Shown: positions 8,083 through 16,105 of the stretch, piece after piece
How positions within the stretch are numbered: the stretch's first letter is position 1
Layout of the letters: each line of letters begins with the position of its first letter
NCBI RefSeq assembly: GCF_014650555.1
Contig: NZ_BMVE01000003.1
Coordinates: 310,001-374,000, forward strand
Reading direction: 5' to 3'
Origin: Streptomyces goshikiensis
Lineage (GTDB): Bacteria > Actinomycetota > Actinomycetes > Streptomycetales > Streptomycetaceae
Length of the DNA stretch: 64,000 nt
Notes under the pieces: model-generated
The model's database searches: none
What the model was told of the DNA's origin: nothing
The model's input: the letters and a program-made list of their open reading frames with translations, nothing else
Made by a program: the position numbers and the translations under genes

Positions 8083-9759
8083 CTACGGACCGACCTCGGG
8101 CGGGCCTTCCGCCGACGCGCCCGCGGTCGCCCACAGGTCGCAGTGGTGCGCGGCCCGTACGTCCACCGGCCGGACCCCGCCCGCCCCGGGAGCCAGCGAC
8201 AGCACCGCGCCCGACGGCGTCCGCAGGCGCGGCCAGTCGGGGCTGCCCGGCGCGTTCGGCGTGCCGGTACGGGCGAAGCGCGTCCAGTACCCGGTCATCA
8301 GCGCGGACAGCTCGCGCTGCGGCCCGGTCAGCGCGGCGCCCGTGGTGAACAGGGAGGGCAGTTCGAGGCCGTGCGCCGCCCCGTACGGGAAGCCGGGCAC
8401 CGTGGGCAGCCCGGTGAAATTTGGTGCGTCGGGATCGCTGAACCGGTAGCCGTACGTCGGCACGTGCCGGGCCAGCGCAGTGCCGTCCCGCAGCGCCGGA
8501 CAGGTGAACGAGGCATCGGACAGCGCGGTCGCCCAGGCCAGGGCGGGCGTCGGGTACCCGGCCGCCGGGTACCGCGCCTCGACGGCCGCCGCCGAATCCC
8601 CGAATGAGCGCACCAGCCGGGCCCGGTAGGCGGCCGCGTCCGGGACGGGGAACTCCGCCAGGGTCAGGCCGATGAAGAGCCGCATCTCGTCCCGGTTGGT
8701 GCCCTGCACCACCGGCACCCGGTGGAAGCGCCCGGCCTCCAGGGCCCGGCGCGGTTCCCGGGGCAGCATCCGGTTGCCGTAGGAGACCAGCGAGAACCGC
8801 CGCATCAGCTCCGGGGTCGCGAGCCTGCGCGCGTCCAGGCCGCGCAGGCAGGCCAGGACCTCCGGGCCGGTGGGCCGGCCGCAGCCGAGCGCGGCCGCCG
8901 CGGCGACCCCGCGGGCCGTCGTGCGCCGCTCGGGCACGAACGGCTCGTACGCCTCCTCCTGCGGCAGGACGGCGCCCGCCGGCATCCCCGTCGAGCAGGA
9001 GCCGCTCTGCAGGACCGCCCGGTGGAACAGGCCGGCGGAGGCGGGCGAGGTCAGGTGCGCGCAGACGCTGAGGGCGCCCGCCGACTCACCGAACACGGTC
9101 ACGTTGCCCGGGTCCCCGCCGAACCGGGCCGCGTTCGCCCGTACCCAGCGCAGTGCGGCCTGCTGGTCGGCGATGCTCAGGTTCGGGGCCCCGCCGAGCG
9201 CCGGATGGCCGAACAGGCCGAAGACGCCCAGCCGGTAGTTGACGGTGACGACCACGGTGTCCCCGCGGACGGCCAGCCCGTCGGGCCGGTAGGCGTCACC
9301 GGAGCCGTTCAGGAAGCCGCCGCCGTGGAACCAGACCATGACCGGCCGGGGCCGCGGGTGGGGACGCAGGACGCCCTCCCCGCCCGCCGGCGCGGTCACG
9401 TTGAGACGGAGGCAGTCCTCCGAGCCGGTCGGCCCGCCCGGACCGAGGGCCGGGAGCTGCACGCAGTGCGGGCCGGGCGCCCCGGCGTCGCGCACGCCGG
9501 GCCAGCGCGGTGCGGGCTCCGGGGGCAGCCAGCGCAGGGCGCCGGTCGGCGCCGCGGCGTAGGGGATGCCCTCGTAGGTGCGGTACGCGCCGTGCGTGCG
9601 GCCGCGCACCGCCCCGCCGTCGGTCTCCACGACGGGCCGCTCCGGCTCCGGGGCGGCGGCGGTGTGCCCCGCCCCGCAGGCGAGGAGCACGAGCGCGCCC
9701 AGCGCGGCACTGAGGGAGCGGACGAAACCTGCGTGGGGCACGGCGGACGCCCTTTCCAC
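8083..9759 (-). CDS. Type B carboxylesterase, probable lipoprotein
   Basis: 558 aa, the normal length for the carboxylesterase/para-nitrobenzyl esterase family. The nucleophile elbow is FGESAGALS; the oxyanion-hole loop is VWFHGGGFLNGSGD; the second signature is EDCLRLNV. The catalytic His is probably in PYGAAHGLELP and the acid is in GTNRDEMR. The N-terminus has a hydrophobic run ending LVLLACGAG, which fits a lipobox with the Cys as lipidated residue, so the enzyme may be anchored outside the membrane. It is transcribed alone. The natural ester is unknown. Confidence 0.86.
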   Translation of the reverse strand: MERASAVPHAGFVRSLSAALGALVLLACGAGHTAAAPEPERPVVETDGGAVRGRTHGAYRTYEGIPYAAAPTGALRWLPPEPAPRWPGVRDAGAPGPHCVQLPALGPGGPTGSEDCLRLNVTAPAGGEGVLRPHPRPRPVMVWFHGGGFLNGSGDAYRPDGLAVRGDTVVVTVNYRLGVFGLFGHPALGGAPNLSIADQQAALRWVRANAARFGGDPGNVTVFGESAGALSVCAHLTSPASAGLFHRAVLQSGSCSTGMPAGAVLPQEEAYEPFVPERRTTARGVAAAAALGCGRPTGPEVLACLRGLDARRLATPELMRRFSLVSYGNRMLPREPRRALEAGRFHRVPVVQGTNRDEMRLFIGLTLAEFPVPDAAAYRARLVRSFGDSAAAVEARYPAAGYPTPALAWATALSDASFTCPALRDGTALARHVPTYGYRFSDPDAPNFTGLPTVPGFPYGAAHGLELPSLFTTGAALTGPQRELSALMTGYWTRFARTGTPNAPGSPDWPRLRTPSGAVLSLAPGAGGVRPVDVRAAHHCDLWATAGASAEGPPEVGP

Positions 9760-9894
9760 CGGACCGCGCGGCGGCGCGGCCCTGTTCCTCGGTCCTCCGG
9801 CGACCCTAGGCCCCCGGCCCGCACGCGCCGGGCAGGCGGCGCGGCGAACCCCCGGGAGGGCGCACCCACCCCATCCGATCGGCCCTGCGTCCCC

Positions 9895-10404
9895 CTAACG
9901 GCGCTCCAGCAGCCCGCGGACGTACGCGGCCTGGCCCACGTGCTGGAGGTCGTCGGAGATCACGCTGATCAGGCGCACCCCGAGGGTGACCGGCGGGTCC
10001 CAGCGGGTGTCGATCACGCGGTCCAGATCGGCGGCGGACAGGCCCCGCAGGAAGTGCAGGGTCCGTTCGTACACGGCGTCGTGGTACTCCAGCAGCAGCT
10101 CGCCCGCCTCGATCCGGACCGCCCCCGCCTGGGTGGCGTTGTGCCCGTACCCCGTGGCCCCGGCGGGCAGCGACAGGCCCAGGCGCTCCATCCAGCCCTG
10201 GGCGTCCCACACCTGTTCCCACCCCGCGGCGTCCGCCACGTGGTCGTCCTGGATCCGGGTCAGGTGCCAGACCAGCCAGCCGATCGAGTTGGCCGCCGGA
10301 TCGACCCGCGCGCCCAGCTCGTCGGCCGTCAGGCCCCCGACCGCCTCGTGCACGGCCTCCCGGACACGTCCGTAGGCGTCCGCCAGTACCTCCGTAGCCT
10401 TCAT
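9895..10404 (-). CDS. DinB family protein (mycothiol transferase-like, DUF664)
   Basis: 169 aa, four-helix DinB fold. Likely metal ligands are the His in WLVWHLTRIQDDHV and the His in ISDDLQHVGQAAYVRG, the two places where DinB thiol transferases hold their metal. The actinobacterial branch uses mycothiol as co-substrate for detoxification, so that is the best inferred role. ATG 10404 (MKATEVLADAYGRV) is preferred over a codon 36 nt upstream because the family starts there. The gene stands alone, divergent from the AI-2E permease. Confidence 0.82.
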   Translation of the reverse strand: MKATEVLADAYGRVREAVHEAVGGLTADELGARVDPAANSIGWLVWHLTRIQDDHVADAAGWEQVWDAQGWMERLGLSLPAGATGYGHNATQAGAVRIEAGELLLEYHDAVYERTLHFLRGLSAADLDRVIDTRWDPPVTLGVRLISVISDDLQHVGQAAYVRGLLERR

Positions 10405-10482
10405 GACACCCACTATGCGAGGGCTCGCGCCCGGCGGCATCAGCGGATGCCGGAGCGGGCGCCATGAACCAGGCTGGACCGC

Positions 10483-11763
10483 ATGTCAGGGGTACAGGGT
10501 TGGTTCGGCCGCCTCAAGGGGCGTACGGCGGCGCTCCGCGAGCACGGCGCACGGGTCCGGGCGCGGCGGGAGGCGGAGTACGCGGCCGAGTACGCCGCCG
10601 AGTACGCGGCGGAGCATGCCGCCGAGCACGCCGCCGCCCAGCACGCGCGGGAGGCGACGGACGCCGCGCGGAACCCGGCCGGCGCCGTGCCCTGGGGCGT
10701 CCGGGTGGCCGCCGAGGCCGGCTGGCGCTTCCTGGTGCTCGCCGCGACGCTCTGGGTGCTCATGCGGGTGATCGGGGCCGTGCGCCTGGTCGTCCTCGCC
10801 TTCGTCGTCGCGCTCCTGGTCACCGCGCTGCTCCAGCCGACGGTGGCCCGCCTGCACCGGCGCGGGCTCTCCCGCGGCCTCGCCACGGCGCTGACCGCGA
10901 TCTGCGGGTTCGTCGTGCTGGGGCTCGTCGGCTGGTTCGTCGTCTGGCAGGTGTCCGAGAACCTCGGCGACCTGACCGACCGGGTCCAGGAGGGCATCGA
11001 GGAACTCAAACGGTGGCTGTTGAACAGCCCGTTCCATGTGACCGAGCAACAGATCAACGACATCGCGAAGAAGCTGAGCGACTCCGTCGGCACGAGCACC
11101 AGCGAGATCACCTCCAGCGGCCTGAAGGGCGTGACCGTGGTGGTGGAGATCATCACCGGCCTGCTGCTGGCGATGTTCTCGACGCTCTTCATGCTCTACG
11201 ACGGCCGGCACATCTGGCAGTGGACCCTCAGGCTGGTCCCCGCCGCAGCCCGGCGGGGCGTGGCCGGAGCCGGGCCGCGCGCCTGGCGCACCCTGACCGC
11301 GTACGTGCGCGGCACCCTGATCGTCGCCCTGATCGACGCCGTCTTCATCGGCGTCGGCATCTACTTCCTCGGCGTGCCGCTGGCCGTCCCGATCGCCGTG
11401 GTGATCTTCCTGTCCTCCTTCGTCCCCCTGGTCGGCGCCGTGGCCTCGGGCGCGCTCGCGGTCGTCGTCGCGCTCGTCACCCAGGGGGTGTTCACCGCGC
11501 TGATGGCGCTCCTGGTGGTGCTGCTGGTGCAGCAGATCGAGGGGCACATCCTGCAGCCGTTCATCCTGGGGCGGGCCGTACGGATCCACCCGCTGGGCGT
11601 CGTGCTCGCCGTCGCCACCGGCGGCATCATCGCCGGGATTGGCGGGGCGGTGGTCGCGGTGCCGCTGGTGGCGGTCACCAACACCGTGGTCGGCTACCTC
11701 CGCACCCGCGCGGAGCCGGGCCCCGCCGCGAGCTCCGTGGACGCCGACGAAGGCGCGCCGTAA
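10483..11763 (+). CDS. AI-2E family transporter (PerM/TqsA-like membrane protein)
   Basis: 426-aa integral membrane protein. After a charged cytoplasmic N-terminus come paired helices (about 85-150), a soluble amphipathic segment (about 155-215: ENLGDLTDRVQEG, then HVTEQQINDIAKKL), then five or so C-terminal helices. The family signature region is LLVQQIEGHILQPFILGRAV near residue 350. Members export small molecules or ions; the autoinducer-2 name is historical and should not be taken as function here. The N-terminus carries a repeat (10576-10635). Confidence 0.87.
   Translation: MSGVQGWFGRLKGRTAALREHGARVRARREAEYAAEYAAEYAAEHAAEHAAAQHAREATDAARNPAGAVPWGVRVAAEAGWRFLVLAATLWVLMRVIGAVRLVVLAFVVALLVTALLQPTVARLHRRGLSRGLATALTAICGFVVLGLVGWFVVWQVSENLGDLTDRVQEGIEELKRWLLNSPFHVTEQQINDIAKKLSDSVGTSTSEITSSGLKGVTVVVEIITGLLLAMFSTLFMLYDGRHIWQWTLRLVPAAARRGVAGAGPRAWRTLTAYVRGTLIVALIDAVFIGVGIYFLGVPLAVPIAVVIFLSSFVPLVGAVASGALAVVVALVTQGVFTALMALLVVLLVQQIEGHILQPFILGRAVRIHPLGVVLAVATGGIIAGIGGAVVAVPLVAVTNTVVGYLRTRAEPGPAASSVDADEGAP
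10576..10635 (+). repeat. Tandem EYAA/EHAA repeat in the permease N-terminus
   Basis: Residues 32-51 are five tandem four-residue units: EYAA three times and then EHAA twice (12-bp DNA units). A regular 4-residue period with Glu and Tyr/His should give a single charged amphipathic helix on the cytoplasmic side. Copy number probably varies between strains. Confidence 0.8.
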
Positions 11764-11871
11764 CCCCCGTTCGCCCGCCCCGAATGGCGCAGCACGCGAA
11801 CGTGCCGGTGAATACAACAGAGCGTGCGCACGGTGGGCAGCGGACCCGCGCGTCGGCGAACGGAGCCTTCC

Positions 11872-12384
11872 ATGAACGACCCCGGCACCTTCACGGCGAC
11901 GGAGCCCGACGACCGCGAGGAGCCCGACGGCTCCCCGCAGCCGGGCCCGGCGCCGCGCGCCGCGGCCGCCCAGCGGCCCCGGTCCGGGGCGCTGCGCCAC
12001 GTACTGCGCCTGCCGGTGGCGGCCGCGCTGCTGTTCTGCGGGGCGCTGCACCTGCCCGTCGAGGCCGCCGCGCCGGCGGTGATGACCCCCGCGGACTTCC
12101 TCCCGCTGCCGGTGGCGGTGGTCTGCCTCGGGCTCGGGGCGGTGCTCGCGGTACGCGACACCCCGGCGGTGTGGCGGTCCGTGGCCGTGGCCGCGCTCGG
12201 CCTCGTCACCCTGTACGTGTGGGGCGGCGTGGCCCGCTTCGACCCCCTGGAGGGCGCGGTGGGCGGCCCGTTCGCGTGGGCGGGCATCACGGTGGTGCTG
12301 AGCGCCGCCGCCTGCGCCGTGCTCGCCGGTGTGGCGCTGACGGACCGGCCGGTGCGGGCGGGCGGCCCGAGCCGCCGAGCCTGA
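11872..12384 (+). CDS. Hypothetical membrane protein, four predicted TM segments
   Basis: 170 aa. Disordered Pro/Glu-rich residues 1-40 are followed by about four hydrophobic helices (near 45-65, 75-95, 105-125, 135-155). I do not recognise a family. ATG 11872 is taken because the upstream in-frame codons read through Arg-rich sequence typical of non-coding frames. A GGAG-like site is close. It follows the AI-2E gene by about 108 nt on the same strand and may be read from the same promoter. Confidence 0.65.
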   Translation: MNDPGTFTATEPDDREEPDGSPQPGPAPRAAAAQRPRSGALRHVLRLPVAAALLFCGALHLPVEAAAPAVMTPADFLPLPVAVVCLGLGAVLAVRDTPAVWRSVAVAALGLVTLYVWGGVARFDPLEGAVGGPFAWAGITVVLSAAACAVLAGVALTDRPVRAGGPSRRA

Positions 12385-12426
12385 CACCGAGGGGTCCGCG
12401 CGCCCTTCCGGTTCCCGCCGGGTCCA

Positions 12427-13452
12427 CTACGCCAGCAGGTTGACCGCCCGGGTGAACGCTCCCGGGAGCCGGGCGGCCACCGGGACGATGCGGCGGGCCA
12501 GCGGCGGCCGCCCGCGGGCCCAGAGCAGGGACCCGGTGAGCGCGCGGTAGCCGCGGGAGAGCTCCCGCCAGGCCCGCTCGTACGCCTCCGGCCGGCCCGC
12601 CCTCACGCAGCGCACGAGTTCGCCCGCCGCCGTCAGGGCCAGCGTGAGGCCCTCGCCGGTCAGCGCGTCGACGTAGCCGGCGGCGTCGCCCACGAACAGC
12701 ACCCGCCCGGCCACCCGGGTCCGTGCCCGCTGCCGCAGCGGCCCGGCCCCGCGCACCGGCCCGCCGGACGCGCCCCGCAACCGCTCGGCCAGCAGCGGGA
12801 ACCGGGCGAGCTGGGTGTCGAAGGGGGCTTGCTCGGAGGTCAGTACGGCCACACCGATCCGGCCGGGCGCCAGCGGGGTCACGTACGCCTCGCACCGCGC
12901 GGACCAGTACACCTCGACGAGATCGCTCCACGGCTCCGCGTCGTGGTGGCGGCGCAGCCCGTAGCGCGCGGGCCGGCCCCGTACGGGCGGCGCCGACAGG
13001 CCGAGTCCGCGCCGGACGGGGGAGTGCAGGCCGTCCGCCGCGACCAGGTACCGGGCGGTCAGCCCGGCGGCGGCGACCCGGTGTTCGTCCTGGCGGACCT
13101 CCTCGACGCGGCGCGGCAGCACCCGTACGCCCAGCGCGGCGGCGCGTTCGGCCAGGGCGGCCTGGAGGTCGGTCCGCCGGGCACCGAGGCCGGGACCGGC
13201 CCGGAAGAGGCCCTCCGCCTGCCGGCCGGTGACGCCGTCGAGGTAGCGGATGCCCCGGAAGGGCCGGCCGGGGACGCTCACGCCGAGCTCGGCGAGCCTG
13301 CGCAGCCCGCCCGGCATCAGCCCCTCACCGCAGGCCTTGTCGATGGGCGTGGCCCGCGGCTCCAGAACCACCGCCTCCATCCCGGCCAGCGCCCCGTGGA
13401 TCGCGGTGGCCAGCCCTGCGGGCCCCCCGCCGGCGATCAGCAGATCGATCAC
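12427..13452 (-). CDS. FAD-dependent oxidoreductase/monooxygenase of the type III PKS operon (SrsC-like)
   Basis: 341 aa. The N-terminal Rossmann FAD motif is LLIAGGGPAGLATAIHGALAG; the middle motif is VAADGLHS; the second FAD motif is RVLFVGDAAGYVDALTGEG. This belongs to the geranylgeranyl-reductase/p-hydroxybenzoate-hydroxylase-like group. The GTG start at 13452 shares GTGA with the methyltransferase stop, so it is the third coupled gene of the operon. By analogy with the alkylresorcinol locus srsABC of S. griseus, it would hydroxylate or oxidise the methylated phenolic lipid towards a quinone. The product is inferred, not seen. Confidence 0.8.
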   Translation of the reverse strand: MIDLLIAGGGPAGLATAIHGALAGMEAVVLEPRATPIDKACGEGLMPGGLRRLAELGVSVPGRPFRGIRYLDGVTGRQAEGLFRAGPGLGARRTDLQAALAERAAALGVRVLPRRVEEVRQDEHRVAAAGLTARYLVAADGLHSPVRRGLGLSAPPVRGRPARYGLRRHHDAEPWSDLVEVYWSARCEAYVTPLAPGRIGVAVLTSEQAPFDTQLARFPLLAERLRGASGGPVRGAGPLRQRARTRVAGRVLFVGDAAGYVDALTGEGLTLALTAAGELVRCVRAGRPEAYERAWRELSRGYRALTGSLLWARGRPPLARRIVPVAARLPGAFTRAVNLLA

Positions 13453-14081
13453 GCCGAGGGCCCTGCGGGGCTCGTGGCGGCGGCTCCCGCGCCGGCTCCC
13501 GCCGTGGTGCCCGTGGGTTCGGCCGTGGCGGTGTGGGTGGTGGGGGCGGGGGCGGTTGTCAGGGCCGTGTCCTCGCAGCGGATGCGAACGGTCAGGAGGG
13601 CGGCGTTCAGCGCGGTGAACGCGGCCGCCGTCAGCCAGGCGGAGTGCACCAGCGGCAGCGCGGCGCCCTCCACCACGACGGCCACGTAGTTGGGGTGGCG
13701 CAGCAGCCGGTACGGGCCGCCCGCGACCAGCGGGAGACCCGGCACCACGAGCACCCGGGTGTTCCAGCGCGGCCCGAGCGTCGTGATGCACCACCAGCGC
13801 AGGCCCTGCGCCAGGGCGGCCAGCGCGAGCGCGGACCAGCCGAGCATCGGGACGAACGGGCGCCCCGCCGCCCAGGGTTCCACCGCGCAGCCCACCAGCA
13901 GCGCGGTGTGCAGGGCGACCATCGCGGGGTAGTGGCCGCGGCCGTACTCGCGGGCGCCGCGGGCCAGGCTCCAGCGGGCGTTGCGGCGGGCGACGGCCAG
14001 CTCGGCGATCCGCTCGGCCGCGACGAGGCCGAGCAGCAGCAGGTAGAGGCTCAGGGGCAGGGTCATCGGCATCGGTGTCAC
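13449..14081 (-). CDS. Isoprenylcysteine carboxyl methyltransferase-like (ICMT) methyltransferase, SrsB-like
   Basis: 210-aa integral membrane methyltransferase. Hydrophobic helices lie at the N-terminus (SLYLLLLGLVAAERIAEL). The SAM-binding signature is PGLPLVAGGPYRLLRHPNYV, then GAALPL. The last 40 residues are a Thr/Ala/Gly-rich tail. The GTG start at 14081 overlaps the PKS stop; ATG codons at 14072 and 14066 are alternatives. Homologues beside type III PKS genes methylate phenolic oxygens of alkylresorcinols, which I take as its role here. Confidence 0.82.
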   Translation of the reverse strand: MTPMPMTLPLSLYLLLLGLVAAERIAELAVARRNARWSLARGAREYGRGHYPAMVALHTALLVGCAVEPWAAGRPFVPMLGWSALALAALAQGLRWWCITTLGPRWNTRVLVVPGLPLVAGGPYRLLRHPNYVAVVVEGAALPLVHSAWLTAAAFTALNAALLTVRIRCEDTALTTAPAPTTHTATAEPTGTTAGAGAGAAATSPAGPSA

Positions 14082-15139
14082 CAGCGCAGCAGGACGAGTT
14101 CGGAGGCGAAGCCCGGACCGAAGGCGAGCATCAGCCCGACCGCGCCGGGAGCGGGCGGCCCGTCGGCCTGGATCCCGCCGAGGATGTGCAGGACGGACGC
14201 GGAGGAGAGGTTCCCGGCGCTCGCCAGCGAGCGCCGGCTCGCCGCGAAGGCGCCGTCCGGCAGGGACAGGGTCTCCGCCAGGACGTCCAGGATCTTCGGC
14301 CCGCCCGGATGGCAGATCCAGGCGTCGACGTCCCCGGGTTTGAGGTCGTGCCCGGCCAGGAACGTCTCGACTTCCTCTGCCACGTGCAGCCGCACCAGCT
14401 CCGGGAGTTCACGGCCCAGCACCATCCGGAAGCCCCAGTGGCCGATGTCCCACCCGAGCAGCCCCTCGGTGCCCGGGTAGAGCCGGCTGCGCGAGGCCAC
14501 CACCGTCGGCCCGCTGCCGGTGTCGTACAGGGGGTGCTCGCGCCCCACCGCCAGCAGGGCGCCGGCCCCGTCGCCGAACAGGGCCCCCGCCACCAGGTTG
14601 GCCATCGAGGTGTCGGTGGGCTGGAGGGTCAGCGAGCAGAGCTCGGTCGACAGCAGCAGCGCGGCGTCGGCGGGGCGGCCGGTCAGGAGGTCGTGGAGGT
14701 GACCGAGCCCGGCGGCGCCCGCCGCGCAGCCGAGCCCGAACAGCGGCATCCGCTTCACATCGGGCCGCAGCCCGGCCCGGGTGACGAGCCGCGCCTCCAG
14801 CGAGGGCGTCGCGAGCCCGGTCACGGTGGTCGACATGACGAGGTCCACGTCCTGCGGCGCGCATCCGCCGCCCGCGAGGGCCAGCGCGGTGGCCCTCGCC
14901 CCGAGCTCCAGCGCGGTGTCGACGAAGAGGGCGTTGGTGGCGCCGAAATCGTTCGACGGCCCGTAACGCTCCAGCGGCAGCGCGAGGTTGCGGTGGTCGA
15001 CCCGGACCGACGCGTGCACCCGGCGCAGCAGACCGGCGTCGGACCCCGGCGGCAGACAGCGGGCGAGGGCCTCGGTGATCTCCGGCTGCGGGTAGCGGTG
15101 GGGCGGGAACACGCTGCTCACTGACAGGACACGTGTCAT
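14078..15139 (-). CDS. Type III polyketide synthase (alkylresorcinol/alkylpyrone synthase-like)
   Basis: 353-aa homodimeric chalcone-synthase-fold enzyme that extends an acyl starter with malonyl-CoA and cyclises it. The catalytic triad is complete: C138 in MPLFGLGCAAGAAG, H277 in WICHPGGP and N310 in SAGNLSSAS. The C-terminal GPGFASELVLL loop is also present. It is first gene of a coupled three-gene operon. The ATG at 15139 has no Shine-Dalgarno site and a TATGTT hexamer 6 nt upstream, so the mRNA is probably leaderless. Gene order PKS, ICMT methyltransferase, FAD oxidase matches srsABC. Starter choice and ring-closure mode cannot be read from sequence. Confidence 0.88.
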   Translation of the reverse strand: MTRVLSVSSVFPPHRYPQPEITEALARCLPPGSDAGLLRRVHASVRVDHRNLALPLERYGPSNDFGATNALFVDTALELGARATALALAGGGCAPQDVDLVMSTTVTGLATPSLEARLVTRAGLRPDVKRMPLFGLGCAAGAAGLGHLHDLLTGRPADAALLLSTELCSLTLQPTDTSMANLVAGALFGDGAGALLAVGREHPLYDTGSGPTVVASRSRLYPGTEGLLGWDIGHWGFRMVLGRELPELVRLHVAEEVETFLAGHDLKPGDVDAWICHPGGPKILDVLAETLSLPDGAFAASRRSLASAGNLSSASVLHILGGIQADGPPAPGAVGLMLAFGPGFASELVLLRW

Positions 15140-15145
15140 TGACCC

Positions 15146-15151
15146 AACATA
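15146..15151 (-). promoter_or_regulatory. Candidate -10 of the type III PKS operon (leaderless)
   Basis: On the minus strand TATGTT is followed by six bases and then the ATG of the PKS, so the predicted start of transcription falls on the start codon. A matching -35 is weak. The start region also contains a perfect GACACGTGTC palindrome (15128-15137), which may bind a regulator. Confidence 0.4.
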
Positions 15152-15238
15152 GGGAACAAGTGACGTTTCGCCAGGAATCACGCGAGCCGGGCGTGCCGCC
15201 GCCGCCCGGCGGCAGGGGCGGGCCCCTAAGGTGGCGCC

Positions 15239-16102
15239 GTGTCCGTCGCCACCGGAGAGAACCCGCCGCGCCGCGCCCGCCCGGGCGGCGGTGTGGTGGC
15301 GGGGCTGTCGAAGGCCTGCCACCCCCTGCCGGCCGCCGCCGTGACCGCGTTCGCCACCGCGCTGGCCGTCGCCGTGGGGCGGGGAGCGGCCGGCGCCGCC
15401 GTCACCGGCTGTGCGGTCGCGGCCGGGCAGCTGTCGGTGGGCTGGTGCAACGACCGGGTCGACCTGCGCCGCGACCTGGCGACCGGCCGGCCGGACAAAC
15501 CCCTGGCCGTGGGCGGCGTACGGCCCGCCGCCGTGACCGCCGCCGCGCTCGCGGCGCTGCTGCTGTGCGTACCGCTCTCGCTCGTCTGCGGGCCCCTCGC
15601 CGGGGCCGCGCACCTGTGCGGGGTCGGGGCCGCCTGGGCGTACAACCTGCGGCTCAAGGGCACGGCCGCCTCCTGGCTCCCGTACGCCCTGGCCTTCGGG
15701 CTGCTCCCGGCGTTCGTCACGCTCGGCCTGCCCGGGGCGCCCTGGCCGCCGCTCTGGCTGATGGCGGCCGCTGCCCTGCTCGGCGCGGGCGCGCACTTCG
15801 CCAACGTCCTCCCGGACATCGAGGACGACCTGGCCACCGGGATCCGCGGCCTGCCGCAGCGGCTCGGGGCCCGGCGCTCCGGGGCGCTGGCCGGGCTCCT
15901 CGTCCTCGGCTCGGCCCTCGCCCTGGTCGCCGGGCCGCCGGGGCCCGTCACCCCGTACGGCCTCGGCCTGCTCGCGGTCACGGCCGCCACGGCGCTGCTC
16001 GCCGCAGCCCGGCCGGGAGGACGCATCCCCTTCCACGCCACGCTGGTCGTCGCGGGCGCCGATGTGGCGCTGCTCCTGGCGCGGGGCGCGGGACTGCGCT
16101 GA
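15239..16102 (+). CDS. UbiA family prenyltransferase
   Basis: 287-aa polytopic membrane enzyme. The first Asp-rich motif is NDRVDLRRD (about residues 80-90) in the loop after TM2. The second is LPDIEDDLATG (about 195-205), with the following RGLPQRLGARR. These bind Mg and prenyl diphosphate. The spacing of about 110 residues is normal. GTG 15239 has AAGGTGG about 7 nt upstream. It is divergent from the type III PKS operon, 99 nt away. It may prenylate the PKS product, or act in quinone metabolism; the first is inferred only from position. Confidence 0.84.
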   Translation: MSVATGENPPRRARPGGGVVAGLSKACHPLPAAAVTAFATALAVAVGRGAAGAAVTGCAVAAGQLSVGWCNDRVDLRRDLATGRPDKPLAVGGVRPAAVTAAALAALLLCVPLSLVCGPLAGAAHLCGVGAAWAYNLRLKGTAASWLPYALAFGLLPAFVTLGLPGAPWPPLWLMAAAALLGAGAHFANVLPDIEDDLATGIRGLPQRLGARRSGALAGLLVLGSALALVAGPPGPVTPYGLGLLAVTAATALLAAARPGGRIPFHATLVVAGADVALLLARGAGLR

Positions 16103-16105
16103 GCC

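Noticed and set aside
10483..11763. Autoinducer-2 signalling locus
   Set aside because: The family name does not prove AI-2 transport and no lsr or luxS gene is present in the window.
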